From Aeromicrobium sp. 9AM (GTDB lineage Bacteria; Actinomycetota; Actinomycetes; Propionibacteriales; Nocardioidaceae), in assembly GCF_902506105.1 (NCBI RefSeq), contig NZ_LR733304.1:1721458-1785457 (forward strand): 64,000 bases of DNA. Reading direction: 5' to 3'. Positions 1 to 9,257 of the stretch are shown one piece after another. The first letter of the stretch is position 1, and every line of letters begins with the position of its first letter. Below the pieces are notes generated by a model, which searched no databases, was not told the DNA's origin, and worked only from the letters and a program-made list of their open reading frames with translations. The translations under genes were made by a program, and so were the position numbers.

Positions 1-646
1 AGAGGCGTTGAGCCGCGCCCTCACGGCGCAGGGTGTGACGGTCGCTGCGGTGGCGCGAGGCTCTGACGCCCTCGGACGGCTCACCGAGTTCGCCCCGGAT
101 GCCGTTGTCCTCGACCTCGGACTTCCCGACCTGGAAGGCTCGGATGTCCTCGCCATGATCCGCTCGCTGAGCGACGTGCCCGTCCTGATCGCCACCGCGC
201 GCGACGACGAGGGCGGCGTGATCCGGCTCCTCGACGCCGGTGCGGACGACTACATCGTCAAGCCCTATTCGGCGGGCCAGGTCCTGGCCCGCGTGAGGGC
301 CATCCTGCGACGTCACGGCTCCGGGGCTGAGGCGCAGCCGACCGAGATCCGCATCGCCGACCTGGTCATCGATCCCCAAGGGCGCGAGGTCCATCTCGGC
401 GGCGAACCCCTGACGCTGACCCGCAAGGAATTCGACCTCCTGCTCTACCTGGCCCAACGTCCGGGCCAGGTCGTGTCCAAGGACAACCTGCTTGCTGACG
501 TGTGGAACCTGCCGTGGGGTGGGGGCGACCGGACCGTCGACGTCCATGTCTCCTGGTTGCGGCGCAAGCTCGGCGAGTCGGCCGCCAAGCCGCGTTTCCT
601 GCACAGCATCCGCGGGGTCGGCGTGAAGCTCGTGGATCCTTCATGA
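1..646 (+). CDS. OmpR-family response regulator, 5' end cut by window
   Basis: DNA-binding response regulator that would be phosphorylated by the sensor kinase encoded immediately downstream. The reading frame is open at the window edge: codons from base 2 read E-A-L-S-R-A-L-T, a typical early receiver helix, so the real start lies upstream and the TTG at 8 is not the start. The phospho-acceptor Asp is at bases 113-115 in the context V-V-L-D-L-G-L-P-D. The C-terminal half is a winged-helix effector domain (T-R-K-E-F-D-L-L, then the T-V-D-V-H-V-S-W-L-R-R-K-L helix). Its stop overlaps the kinase start in an ATGA, so the two are translationally coupled. The target genes cannot be told from sequence. 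Confidence 0.93.
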   Translation, partial: EALSRALTAQGVTVAAVARGSDALGRLTEFAPDAVVLDLGLPDLEGSDVLAMIRSLSDVPVLIATARDDEGGVIRLLDAGADDYIVKPYSAGQVLARVRAILRRHGSGAEAQPTEIRIADLVIDPQGREVHLGGEPLTLTRKEFDLLLYLAQRPGQVVSKDNLLADVWNLPWGGGDRTVDVHVSWLRRKLGESAAKPRFLHSIRGVGVKLVDPS

Positions 647-1989
647 CCCTGCGCCGCCGGATCCTGATGCTCGCCACCGGGCTGACGGCACTCGTGCTGA
701 TCCTCTTCGCCGTGCCCCTGGCGATCGCGTTCAAGCAGTCTGCCTCGGACCGTGTGGTCCGCGAGACCCAGTATCTCGCGCAAGGCGTCGCCGACTACCT
801 GAGCACGGGGTCGTACTCGGCGGCACAGATCACGGAGTATGTCGCCCGCGTCAACTCCCGCACCGACGCCGCGATCACCGTCATGCTGCCGGACGGCTCG
901 GCCATCGGCGCAACCCTGCCCGACGACGCTCCTCGAGCGCCCGACGGGAGCGAGCCCAAGCGGGACCACGACGACGATCACGACGGCGACAACGACGATC
1001 TCGGCACGGTCTCCGTGTCCTCGCTCCAGCAGACCAGGCACGGACGGATCATCAACATTCAGTCCAACAGTGCATCGGGCCGCGCACTCGTTCGCGCCTA
1101 CGTCGACGACAGCACGGTTGATCACGAGGTCTATGAGCGCTGGGCCGTCATCGGTGGTGGCGCCGTCCTCCTCCTGATGCTGTCAGCGGTCGGCGCCGAG
1201 ATCGTCACGCGACGCCTCACCCGCCCTCTGGTGGCCACCGCGAGAACTGCAGGTGAGCTGGGAGCCGGACGGCTCAACGCTCGTGCCCCCGTCAGCGGTG
1301 CCCGGGAGATTGCCGAGGTCTCGACGGCCCTGAACACGCTCGCCGAGAGGATCGAGGAACTCCTCGCCTCCGAGCGAGAGACCATCGCCGACCTGTCCCA
1401 TCGGCTGCGCACCCCCATGACCGCGATCCGGCTCGACGTCGAGGCGTTGCCCGACTCCGAGCAGTCTCGCGAGTTGGCACGGCACATCGCCGTTCTCGAC
1501 CGAACCCTGACGGCCGTCATCCGCCACGCTCGTCTGCCTCAGGCCGACCGCGACCACCGGCACTGCGACGCGCACCAGGTGGTCTCGGACCGGGTTGCCT
1601 TCTGGACGCCTCTGGCCGAGGACCAGGGTCGTCTGGTGAGCGTCGACAACGACGAGACCGACGCTGTTGATGTCGCCTGCACCGCAGACGAGCTGTCAGC
1701 CGCGCTGGATGCACTCATCGAGAACGTCATCGCTCACACACCTGAGGACTCCCCGCTGCACGTCGCGGTGAAGCGCACACCCCAGGGATGCCAGATCGAC
1801 GTGGTGGACCGTGGGCCGGGCCTGCCCCCGGGTGCGACGCACCGCGGTCGCAGCGACCGCGGCTCGAGTGGCCTAGGGCTCGACATCGCCCGAAGCTGTG
1901 CCGAGGCGACCGGAGGACAACTGGATGTGGTGACGAATGACGACGGCTCCAACACCGTGCGCCTCACGCTGCTGGCCCCGACAACGTAA
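643..1989 (+). CDS. Membrane sensor histidine kinase with Asp/His-rich sensor loop
   Basis: Sensor kinase of 448 aa paired with the preceding regulator. ATG at 643 overlaps the regulator stop; a longer in-frame extension to 502 would run inside the regulator gene and is rejected. Order of parts: membrane helix about residues 8-30, extracytoplasmic segment to about 165, second helix (V-I-G-G-G-A-V-L-L-L-M-L), HAMP linker, HisKA with phospho-His253 (D-L-S-H-R-L-R-T-P), then HATPase_c with an N box (N-V-I-A-H-T), D-R-G-P-G-L-P-P-G and G-L-G-L-D-I-A. The outer segment carries a dense Asp/His run near residues 107-119, unusual for a PhoR/PrrB-like kinase and suggestive of cation sensing. The stop lies 11 bases from the convergent stress gene. 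Confidence 0.93.
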   Translation: MTLRRRILMLATGLTALVLILFAVPLAIAFKQSASDRVVRETQYLAQGVADYLSTGSYSAAQITEYVARVNSRTDAAITVMLPDGSAIGATLPDDAPRAPDGSEPKRDHDDDHDGDNDDLGTVSVSSLQQTRHGRIINIQSNSASGRALVRAYVDDSTVDHEVYERWAVIGGGAVLLLMLSAVGAEIVTRRLTRPLVATARTAGELGAGRLNARAPVSGAREIAEVSTALNTLAERIEELLASERETIADLSHRLRTPMTAIRLDVEALPDSEQSRELARHIAVLDRTLTAVIRHARLPQADRDHRHCDAHQVVSDRVAFWTPLAEDQGRLVSVDNDETDAVDVACTADELSAALDALIENVIAHTPEDSPLHVAVKRTPQGCQIDVVDRGPGLPPGATHRGRSDRGSSGLGLDIARSCAEATGGQLDVVTNDDGSNTVRLTLLAPTT

Positions 1990-2000
1990 CCGTGGCTGCG

Positions 2001-2531
2001 TCAGTCGAGCTTGAGCTCGCTGGCCAGCGCCTCCTCGATCCTCTCCTGCTCGGCGGAGGGCCGGCTGACATGGCGCGCAGGTTTGTCAACGAGCACGGGG
2101 CACTTCGCGTGGCGCACGACCTGCTCGCTGACCGATCCGAGCAGCAGCCCGCTGAACCCACCGTCGCCGCGGCTGCCCACCACGACCAGGTCGGCCTTGC
2201 CGGACGCCTCGATAATCTTCTGCGCCGGACTGCCATGCACGACGGTGGCCGTGATCGTCACATCGGGGTACTCCGTCCGGATCGGGGCGATGTCAGCCTC
2301 AAGGGCCGCCAGCGTGGCTGCCTCGAAGTCCTCAAACGGGGGCATGTAGCCAGGCGCGGCGGTGCTGGGTCGGGGAGCCGCACTGAGACTCCACGCGCGT
2401 ACCACCGTGACTGGTCGATTCAGCGCAGCGGCAAATCGCATTCCCGTACGCAATGCGGCTTGAGCACGAGCAGATCCGTCGTGCGCGACCAAGACTCCAC
2501 CGGCGACGTCAATGGTGGTTCGAACGGTCAT
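2001..2531 (-). CDS. Universal stress protein, single UspA domain
   Basis: UspA-fold protein of 176 aa. The C-terminal nucleotide-binding signature is intact: G-S-R-G-D-G-G-F-S-G-L-L-L-G-S-V-S-E-Q-V, which matches the G-2X-G-9X-G-(S/T) pattern of ATP-binding Usp proteins. The N-terminal strand V-L-V-A-H-D-G-S carries the usual Asp. The start overlaps the stop of the tandem-domain Usp gene upstream in an ATGA, so the two form an operon. A short C-terminal extension after P-V-L-V adds about 25 charged residues. Usp proteins of actinobacteria act in hypoxia and stationary phase survival, but the trigger here is unknown. Confidence 0.92.
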   Translation of the reverse strand: MTVRTTIDVAGGVLVAHDGSARAQAALRTGMRFAAALNRPVTVVRAWSLSAAPRPSTAAPGYMPPFEDFEAATLAALEADIAPIRTEYPDVTITATVVHGSPAQKIIEASGKADLVVVGSRGDGGFSGLLLGSVSEQVVRHAKCPVLVDKPARHVSRPSAEQERIEEALASELKLD

Positions 2532-3421
2532 GATGCGGGACTGGCAGCTGAAGCGCTGACCGGGACGACCTCGACGGGGCAGGTGGCGTGACGAACGACC
2601 GTTCGCGTCGTCGATCCCAGCTGCAGGTCGGGAAGGCCATGACGCGACCGGCGGCCAAGAATGACGAGGGTGGCGTCCTGGGAGTGGTTGAGCACGGCAC
2701 GCGCTGGCTCAGCGTGCTCAACCACGACGCTGACCTCGACCTCCGGAAAGTCGGATCGCAGTCCGGTGATGGCCGCCCTGATCCCCGCCTCCCCGCGCCG
2801 ACGAATCTCCTCCCGCTCGACCCTGTCGAAGATGATGTCCTCATATGCGTTGTCGACCATCCAGGCATGGACGATCGCGAGCTGAGCATCCATGGCGTCC
2901 GCGCGCCTGAAAGCTTCCTCCAGCGCGCCATCCACCTGCTCGGTGTCGGCGACACCCACCACGATCTTGTCCCGGCTCAGGTCATGCCAAGTCGCCGGAA
3001 CCGCGATGACGGGACAGGACGAGTGTGCTGCAACGCCCGCGAAGGTCCGGTCAGTGAACATGTGGATCCGGGACCGGTCAGCGTGGCCCAGGACGATCAG
3101 GCGCGCGCCTTCAGCCTCGTTGACGATCGCGGACGCTCGATGACCCTCGACGACCGCCGTCGTAACGCGGACGTCAGACCCTCCGACCTTCTCGGCCTCG
3201 ATACGCGCCGCGTCGACGATCCGCGCTCCCACCTCCGGGAAGGTGTCCGCGCTGCCGAGAGGAAGCATGGGATTCATCGGGATCATGTGGGGCAGCACAT
3301 GAACCACGTGCACGCCACAGCCCTCCCGCCGCGCGCGGACCGCCGCATAGCGCACGGCAGCGGCGCCTACCTCTGACCCGTCAACTCCTACGACGATGTT
3401 GCCCGTCGAATCCTTCGACAT
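2528..3421 (-). CDS. Universal stress protein, tandem UspA domains
   Basis: Protein of 297 aa with two UspA domains, about residues 8-145 and 150-290, the arrangement common in actinobacteria. The second domain keeps most of the nucleotide-binding loop (G-R-R-S-R-H-G-L-P-D-L-Q-L-G-S-T). The first has a degenerate loop (G-H-A-D-R-S-R-I-H-M-F-T) without the Gly-Ser pair, so probably only one domain binds ATP well. It is the first gene of a two-gene operon. A perfect inverted repeat lies 78 bases upstream of the start and could be its operator. Confidence 0.92.
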   Translation of the reverse strand: MSKDSTGNIVVGVDGSEVGAAAVRYAAVRARREGCGVHVVHVLPHMIPMNPMLPLGSADTFPEVGARIVDAARIEAEKVGGSDVRVTTAVVEGHRASAIVNEAEGARLIVLGHADRSRIHMFTDRTFAGVAAHSSCPVIAVPATWHDLSRDKIVVGVADTEQVDGALEEAFRRADAMDAQLAIVHAWMVDNAYEDIIFDRVEREEIRRRGEAGIRAAITGLRSDFPEVEVSVVVEHAEPARAVLNHSQDATLVILGRRSRHGLPDLQLGSTTRTVVRHATCPVEVVPVSASAASPAS

Positions 3422-3498
3422 GCTCTTCTACCTTCCGCTCAGCGACTCACATCTGCTCCTACCTTCGCCCCGCCCGCCGAGACACGACACGGTCCAAG

Positions 3499-3516
3499 GT
3501 CCCACCTCGGTGGGAC
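3499..3516. promoter_or_regulatory. Perfect inverted repeat upstream of Usp operon
   Basis: GTCCCACC and GGTGGGAC arms separated by TC. The two-base centre is short for an RNA hairpin and fits a dimeric regulator site. It is the only strong structure in the 352-base gene-free stretch 3422-3773 between the Usp operon and the relaxase gene. The rest of that stretch is lower in GC than its surroundings and holds no convincing ORF or tRNA fragment. Confidence 0.45.
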
Positions 3517-3773
3517 TTGAGGTTGGCGGTCTGATCCGGCCACCGATTGGAATCTGGATCAAACCGCGAATGCGACCTCGGATCGTCAGCGCCACTTCAT
3601 GACACGCTCGCCGAACACTTGATTTGCGACGACGGAAGTCCGCCTCATGAGCGAACACGTCAACTCATGACTAGCGCCAAGAATTCGCCGTACCGAACAT
3701 CCACACACCTCTTTCATTGAGGGCGCCTCGATTGGCCACTCGCTCCGATTTCCCGGCCTTGGGGAACGTGACC

Positions 3774-6700
3774 ATGACGTTGCACAAGCTCTCGGCCGGC
3801 TCCGGGTATGAGTACTTGACCCGGCAGGTCGCTGCGATGGACTCGACTGAGAAGGGGCACCTAGCGCTGGCGGACTACTACTCGGCGAAGGGTGAGGCGC
3901 CGGGAGTTTGGATGGGCTCAGGGCTGGGAGGGATCGCTGGCATCGAGACCGGCGACACCGTGACAGCCGAGCAGATGCTTCAGCTGTTTGGCCACGGGCT
4001 TGACCCAGTCTCGGGCGAGCGGCTGGGCAGGCCGTACCGGCTGTACGACAGCCGTCTCAGCGATGACTTTCGGGCGGAGGTAGGACTTCGCACCCGGGCC
4101 CTGAGTGCCGGGAAGGAACTCGCTCACCCGGCTGCGCCAGCCGATATCCGTGCCCGCGCGCGCACGGAGGTCGCCCGGGAATTCTTCGTCGAGGAGCACG
4201 GCCGTGCACCCGCGAACCCTCGCGAGCTGGACGCCGCTCTGAAGCGATACTCGCGACCGCCACGCGCTGCGGTCGCCGGTTTCGACCTGACGTTCTCCCC
4301 CGTCAAATCAGTCTCCACGTTGTGGGCGATCGCCCCGCCGGAGGTATCGGCGGTGATCGAGCAAGCTCATCATGCTGCGGTGTCCGACGCGTTGAGGTTC
4401 GTGGAGCGTGAGGCGTTGTTCACTCGCGAAGGGTTGAACGGGGCTCGGCAGGTCGAGACGCGTGGGTTGCTAGCGGCAGCATTCCCCCATCGCGACTCCC
4501 GTGCCGGTGACCCTGACCTTCACACGCATGTGGCGGTGGCGAACAAGGTGCAGACGACGGGCGGGAAGTGGCTCGCGATCTACGGTCGGGTGCTCTACGA
4601 GGCGGCAGTGGCGGCATCGGAGACCTACAACACCGCACTCGAGCGACACCTGTCCGAAAACCTTGGCGTCCGATTCGCGGAGCGGCCCGAGACCGATCGG
4701 GGGAAGCGTCCGGTGCGCGAGATCGTGGGCGTCGACCCAGCGTTGAACCAGGAATGGTCGAAGCGGCGCCGCGACATCAACGTACGCCAAGGCGAGCTAG
4801 CGGACGCCTTCCAGCAGATGCACGGGCGCCCACCGACACCTTTCGAAGCGATCGGCCTGGCGCAACAGGCGAACCTGGAGACGCGGGATTCCAAGCACGA
4901 GCCGCGCTCGTTGACCGAACAGCGGGCCGCGTGGCGCGTCGAGGCTGCCAGCACTCTGGGTTCACGCACCACCGTCGACAGCATGGCGGCCGAGGCCTTA
5001 AGCCCGGCCTTGACCCACCGCCAGGAGATATCAGCGACCTGGGTCGCGGCCACCGCAAACCAAGTGGTCGGAGCGCTAGAGGCACACCGGGCGACGTGGA
5101 AGAAGAGCCATGTGTACGCCGAAGTGCAGCGCCAGATGCGCGGCGCCGAGATCGCCCCGGTCCACGTCGACGCGGCCGTTGGCTGGGTCATCGACCACGT
5201 CCTCGAGCAAATGTCGATCAACCTGACTCCCGACCTCGACGCGATCAGCGACCCCGAACAACTGACTCGCGCGGATGGTTCAAGCGTCTACCGGCATACC
5301 GGCCGCGATCTCTTCACCAGCCCCAGGATCCTCGACGCCGAGCAACAGATCATGACCGCCGCAGATCGAGGAGACGGACGCGTAGTTCCCACCGATGCCG
5401 TGGAGCTGGCTCTACTGGAGAGCGGCGCGAACGGCACCACCCTCAACCGAGGGCAGGCCGAACTGGTCAGAGAGATGGCCGCCAGTGGGCGCCGAGTGCA
5501 AGTTGGCATCGCAGCGGCAGGCTCTGGCAAGACCACCGCAATGCGGGCTCTGGCCAGCGCATGGCACGACGCCGGAGGACACGTGGTTGGCCTCGCGCCG
5601 TCTGCTGCGGCCGCGGCCGCCCTCGGAGCCGAGGCTGGGATCAACGCAGACACCCTCGCCAAGCTCGTGCACGACCTCGACACCGGAAACCCCTCCCCGT
5701 CCCTGACGATCGGCCCGGAGACGCTCGTCATCATCGACGAAGCGGGCATGGCCGACACGCTGACTTTGGCCCGCGTCATCGACCATGCCATCGAGAACGG
5801 CGCGTCCGTGCGACTCATCGGCGACGACCAACAGCTCTCAGCCATCGGTGCCGGTGGGGTGCTGCGCGACATCACGGCCACCCACGGCGCAGCACGCTTG
5901 GACGAGCTCATGCGGTTCACCGACGCCGCCGAAGCAGCCGCGTCCATCTCCTTGCGTGACGGCAAGCCCTCGGCTCTCGGGTACTACTTCGACCAGGACC
6001 GCGTCCATATCGGCAGCCCCGCAACGACCACCGATGCGGTGTTCACCTCATGGTCGAAGGACCGCTCAGCGGGACTGGACTCGCTGATGCTTGCCCCTAC
6101 GCGTGACCTCGTGACGGAGCTGAATCAACGAGCCCGAACCGCGCGGCTCGACAACACGGACCCTGACGCCGAGGTCGACCTGGCCGACGGAAACCGCGCC
6201 TCGATCGGCGACACCATCCGTACCCGACGCAACGACCGAAGGCTCGCAATCAGTCCTACCGACTGGGTGAAGAATGGCGACCGCTGGACCATCACCGGCG
6301 TCCACGGCCAGTCACTCACGGCCCGCAACACGACATCCGGCCTGCAGGTCACCTTGCCTGCCCCGTACGTCGCCCAGCACGTCGAGCTCGGGTACGCATC
6401 CACCGTCCACAGCGCCCAAGGCATCACCGCTGACACCGTGCACGGGGTCATCACCGGAACGGAATCTCGCGAGACGCTCTACACGATGGTGACCAGAGGA
6501 CGCCACGCCAACCACGTACACCTAGCGATGCACCGCGACGGCGACCTTCACCTATTGCTCCACCCAGACACTCGCGAGCCGGCGACCGCGACCGAAATTC
6601 TTGAATCCATCCTGGCCCGAACCGGGGCTGCTGCCTCCGCCACGACCACCGCTCGCGAAGCGACGTCACCGGCGGCGCAGCTCCATGCTGCCACCACAAG

Positions 6701-7586
6701 GTATGCCGATGCACTCATCGCCGCTGCCGCAGACGTGCTCGGTCCGGATCGCATTCTCGGGATCGCGGACCAGGCGGAACAACTGGTGCCCGGGCTCACC
6801 GACTCGACGGGATGGCCGACTCTGTCGGCGCAGCTCCTCATGATCGAATCAAACGGACTGAGTGCTCGCGATCTCCTCGAGACCGCCGTCACGTACCGTC
6901 CGCTGGACGATGCCGACAACGCAGCACTCGTCCTCGGCTGGCGACTTCACACCCTCGCTCCGACGGGAGGCGGTCCGCTGCCCTGGCTACCCGCCATACC
7001 TTCCAAGCACGCTGAAGACCCGAACTGGGGCGCATATCTAGCCAAGCGCGCAGCGCAGGTCAGCACCTTCGCGAGCGACGTACGGACAGAAGCGGATGAG
7101 CGTACGCACGAGTGGTTGCCCCCGAACACCACTCTCCCCGCCAGCCTCACGAACGACCTAGAAGTGTGGCGCGCCGCCAACGGCATACCTGAGAGCGACC
7201 GGAGGCCGACTGGCTCACCACAGGTCGACTTCGCGGCTCGCGAACACCAACAGCGGCTCGATCAACGCCTCAATCAGCACGTCGACAAGCAAGGCACCGC
7301 GTGGATCCGGCCAATCACCGAGCTCGTCGGACGCCGCGACAACCACACGCCTGTCCTTGCTGAACGGCTCGCCGTACTCGCCCAGCAAGGCCACGACCCG
7401 CACCGTCTCCTCGAGACTGCGGAAAGCCAGGGACCCCTACCCGATGATCACGCGACAGCGGCCCTCGACTCCCGGGTCATCCGACTCCTCGCGGCCGAAA
7501 ACCGCATCTCCGACCGTATCCGCCAACAAGACGCCGCCTTGCAACGGCGATCATTCGACCCACCCAGAGGACGCCCCAGCAGGTGA
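3774..7586 (+). CDS. MobF-family conjugative relaxase-helicase (TraA/TrwC-like)
   Basis: Relaxase of 1270 aa that would nick and unwind element DNA at oriT for transfer. ATG at 3774 follows GGGGA at good spacing and gives the family N-terminus M-T-L-H-K-L-S-A-G; an upstream TTG at 3717 is less likely. Candidate nicking tyrosines are Y12/Y14 and Y35/Y36. The metal-binding histidines are H239, H250 and H252 (H-R-D-S-R-A-G-D-P-D-L-H-T-H). The second half is a RecD-like helicase: Walker A G-S-G-K-T-T with K586, Walker B I-I-D-E with D655/E656, then G-D-D-Q-Q-L-S-A-I-G and V-H-S-A-Q-G. The C-terminal 250 residues are variable. No oriT was recognised. The reading frame is intact. Confidence 0.93.
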   Translation: MTLHKLSAGSGYEYLTRQVAAMDSTEKGHLALADYYSAKGEAPGVWMGSGLGGIAGIETGDTVTAEQMLQLFGHGLDPVSGERLGRPYRLYDSRLSDDFRAEVGLRTRALSAGKELAHPAAPADIRARARTEVAREFFVEEHGRAPANPRELDAALKRYSRPPRAAVAGFDLTFSPVKSVSTLWAIAPPEVSAVIEQAHHAAVSDALRFVEREALFTREGLNGARQVETRGLLAAAFPHRDSRAGDPDLHTHVAVANKVQTTGGKWLAIYGRVLYEAAVAASETYNTALERHLSENLGVRFAERPETDRGKRPVREIVGVDPALNQEWSKRRRDINVRQGELADAFQQMHGRPPTPFEAIGLAQQANLETRDSKHEPRSLTEQRAAWRVEAASTLGSRTTVDSMAAEALSPALTHRQEISATWVAATANQVVGALEAHRATWKKSHVYAEVQRQMRGAEIAPVHVDAAVGWVIDHVLEQMSINLTPDLDAISDPEQLTRADGSSVYRHTGRDLFTSPRILDAEQQIMTAADRGDGRVVPTDAVELALLESGANGTTLNRGQAELVREMAASGRRVQVGIAAAGSGKTTAMRALASAWHDAGGHVVGLAPSAAAAAALGAEAGINADTLAKLVHDLDTGNPSPSLTIGPETLVIIDEAGMADTLTLARVIDHAIENGASVRLIGDDQQLSAIGAGGVLRDITATHGAARLDELMRFTDAAEAAASISLRDGKPSALGYYFDQDRVHIGSPATTTDAVFTSWSKDRSAGLDSLMLAPTRDLVTELNQRARTARLDNTDPDAEVDLADGNRASIGDTIRTRRNDRRLAISPTDWVKNGDRWTITGVHGQSLTARNTTSGLQVTLPAPYVAQHVELGYASTVHSAQGITADTVHGVITGTESRETLYTMVTRGRHANHVHLAMHRDGDLHLLLHPDTREPATATEILESILARTGAAASATTTAREATSPAAQLHAATTRYADALIAAAADVLGPDRILGIADQAEQLVPGLTDSTGWPTLSAQLLMIESNGLSARDLLETAVTYRPLDDADNAALVLGWRLHTLAPTGGGPLPWLPAIPSKHAEDPNWGAYLAKRAAQVSTFASDVRTEADERTHEWLPPNTTLPASLTNDLEVWRAANGIPESDRRPTGSPQVDFAAREHQQRLDQRLNQHVDKQGTAWIRPITELVGRRDNHTPVLAERLAVLAQQGHDPHRLLETAESQGPLPDDHATAALDSRVIRLLAAENRISDRIRQQDAALQRRSFDPPRGRPSR

Positions 7587-7590
7587 GCAA

Positions 7591-7746
7591 GTGCGGTCGC
7601 TTTCAGAAGAAATTCCACATACAGGACCTTCCGCGCCCTCATCCCGCCACTTCAAAAACAACGTGACGGATCAAGCTGTCCGGCGACGGCTGGCCGTCCT
7701 CGACCATGACCCCGAAATCGTGCACCTTCAAGCGCCCGTTGACTGA
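7591..7746 (+). CDS. Possible 51-aa miniprotein after the relaxase
   Basis: A GTG-initiated frame of 51 codons directly after the relaxase stop, ending in a basic then acidic tail (D-Q-A-V-R-R-R-L-A-V-L-D-H-D-P-E). No family is recognised and no clear ribosome binding site is seen. Its main support is position and the otherwise empty 179-base gap; it could be chance. Confidence 0.22.
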   Translation: MRSLSEEIPHTGPSAPSSRHFKNNVTDQAVRRRLAVLDHDPEIVHLQAPVD

Positions 7747-7765
7747 CTAGCCGACACTAGACATC

Positions 7766-8497
7766 GTGACGATCACCAGCGAGACACGTAAGCGGCTATG
7801 GGCGCGCTCCGGGAACCGCTGTGCGATCTGCCGCAAGGAGCTGATCCGCGACGACGTGAACGAGCTGCCCGGAGCGCTCGTCGGGGAGGAAGCCCACATC
7901 ATCGCCCGCTCCCCCGGAGGCCCGCGCTACGAGCCGCTGGACGAGGCGACTCGGGACGGCTACGCGAATCTGATCTTGTTGTGCGCGAACGACCACACCG
8001 AAGTCGATGCTCAGCCCACCCGGTACACCGTTGAGCTGCTGAGGAACCTGAAGAACCGACACGACCTGTGGGTGGCCTCCCGGCTGGGCAACGAAGAGAT
8101 CTCTTCAGACGACGACGGCACCACCTTGGCTGTGGCGCTGCTGTCCGGGGCCGAGGTCTGGGACCTCATGGGCGGCGCGATGGCGTACCAGTGCGGCTCG
8201 CCCGAAGACCTCGCCGATGACGAGGCGGATCTTGTTGATGGAGCTTTGCAGGACTTTAAGGACTGGGGCGAGATTGCGCCGAGCGTGATCGACAACGGCT
8301 TCCGGGCCGTGCGCAGCGCAAAGCGGTCCATTCAAGATCACCTCGACAATCTCGCTGCGGCGGGATTCGCCGCTCTCGGCGGCGAGCGCCAGGGCATCTG
8401 GGCCGCCGGCCAGGTCAAGGGCAAGATCGCGGTCTTGGAGATCGTTCGCGTTAGCGACCTGGAGAGTAGGGCCGGCCCCGGCCCGAGCCCGTTCTAA
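7766..8497 (+). CDS. HNH endonuclease-domain protein
   Basis: Protein of 243 aa starting with GTG. Residues 5-95 form an HNH nuclease: C-A-I-C near 18-21, E-E-A-H-I-I-A-R-S-P-G-G near 40-51, and N-L-I-L-L-C-A-N-D-H near 70-80, giving the Cys pairs and the His-Asn-His ligands. This subtype with the E-A-H-I motif is frequent in defence-related and mobile-element proteins. The C-terminal 140 residues resemble no domain I can name and are probably a sensor or partner-binding part. Its stop codon overlaps that of the convergent gene 8494-9084. Restriction, homing or abortive-infection roles are all possible. Confidence 0.85.
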   Translation: MTITSETRKRLWARSGNRCAICRKELIRDDVNELPGALVGEEAHIIARSPGGPRYEPLDEATRDGYANLILLCANDHTEVDAQPTRYTVELLRNLKNRHDLWVASRLGNEEISSDDDGTTLAVALLSGAEVWDLMGGAMAYQCGSPEDLADDEADLVDGALQDFKDWGEIAPSVIDNGFRAVRSAKRSIQDHLDNLAAAGFAALGGERQGIWAAGQVKGKIAVLEIVRVSDLESRAGPGPSPF

Positions 8498-9084
8498 AAG
8501 GCCAGTCGCCACAGGGCAACCGAACCCGCGACTATCCCCACCGACAACGCTGCACCGATCGCACCGACAAAGATCTGGCCGAGGAGTCCGATGAATCCGG
8601 CTGCTGCCCGCTGCGCACCCCGACCGGGTCCGACAGCCTCACGAAGGTTCGACGGCCACCGCAGAAACGCGGCGATCAGTCCGGTGATACCGCGTTCCCT
8701 CTGACGAGCTTCGAGTGCCTGCTGGGACGCGTTCGCCACGGCAGCCTCGACGGCGGATAAGACAGATTCCGGCGGGAGCTGCTTCGGGTCCTTCAAGCTC
8801 ATCTCCCAGTTGGCGACCGGGTCGACACCATTCATGACGACCGCAGCATTGCGGAGTGTCATCACGCCGCCGTACGGGCGATAGGCGCGCGAGGCTGCTC
8901 CGGCTGCGGCGGAGACGGCCGAGTATTTCGCCTGCCAGCTCGAGTGGTCGCTGGCCGGACCGAACCGCGGGATAAAGGAATCCTCCGGTTGGAAGAGTTT
9001 CGAGCTGTTGATCAGGTCGACGTAAGCGTGACGGAACGCCGTCATCAGATCTGCGTGCTGCTCGTGTCGCTCGCTCGGCTTCAT
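8494..9084 (-). CDS. Unknown protein with C-terminal membrane anchor
   Basis: Hypothetical protein of 196 aa. I chose the ATG at 9084 (M-K-P-S-E-R-H-E) because the upstream extension to 9519 runs antisense through another gene and looks non-coding. Residues 1-140 are soluble and mostly helical. A long hydrophobic stretch near 158-194 (F-I-G-L-L-G-Q-I-F-V-G-A-I, then A-L-S-V-G-I-V-A-G-S-V-A-L-W) makes one or two membrane helices at the very end. No family is recognised. It converges on the HNH gene with interlocked stop codons. A soluble domain with a membrane tail next to a nuclease is seen in some defence modules, which is only a hint. Confidence 0.6.
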   Translation of the reverse strand: MKPSERHEQHADLMTAFRHAYVDLINSSKLFQPEDSFIPRFGPASDHSSWQAKYSAVSAAAGAASRAYRPYGGVMTLRNAAVVMNGVDPVANWEMSLKDPKQLPPESVLSAVEAAVANASQQALEARQRERGITGLIAAFLRWPSNLREAVGPGRGAQRAAAGFIGLLGQIFVGAIGAALSVGIVAGSVALWRLAF

Positions 9085-9257
9085 GTGCCAAGTCTGGTGA
9101 TCTGCTCTGACAGATGGTGGGACAAGGCCCGTGTCGCGCTGCTGCTCGAGAAGGTCGGAACGCCTGACGCCCGCCAACCCGTCGTTTCGGTCTCTAGGCC
9201 TTCTTCCGCGCTGCGATTCCATCTCGAATTGTCGGTGGCCTGTGCCACTGTCGGGCG

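Noticed and set aside
3499..3516. DosR/DevR box
   Set aside because: The arm order is reversed relative to the GGGAC-N-GTCCC consensus, so it was kept as an unassigned palindrome.
4568..5959. A 463-codon frame within the relaxase gene
   Set aside because: Arg/Pro-rich shadow frame; the relaxase frame has all catalytic motifs.
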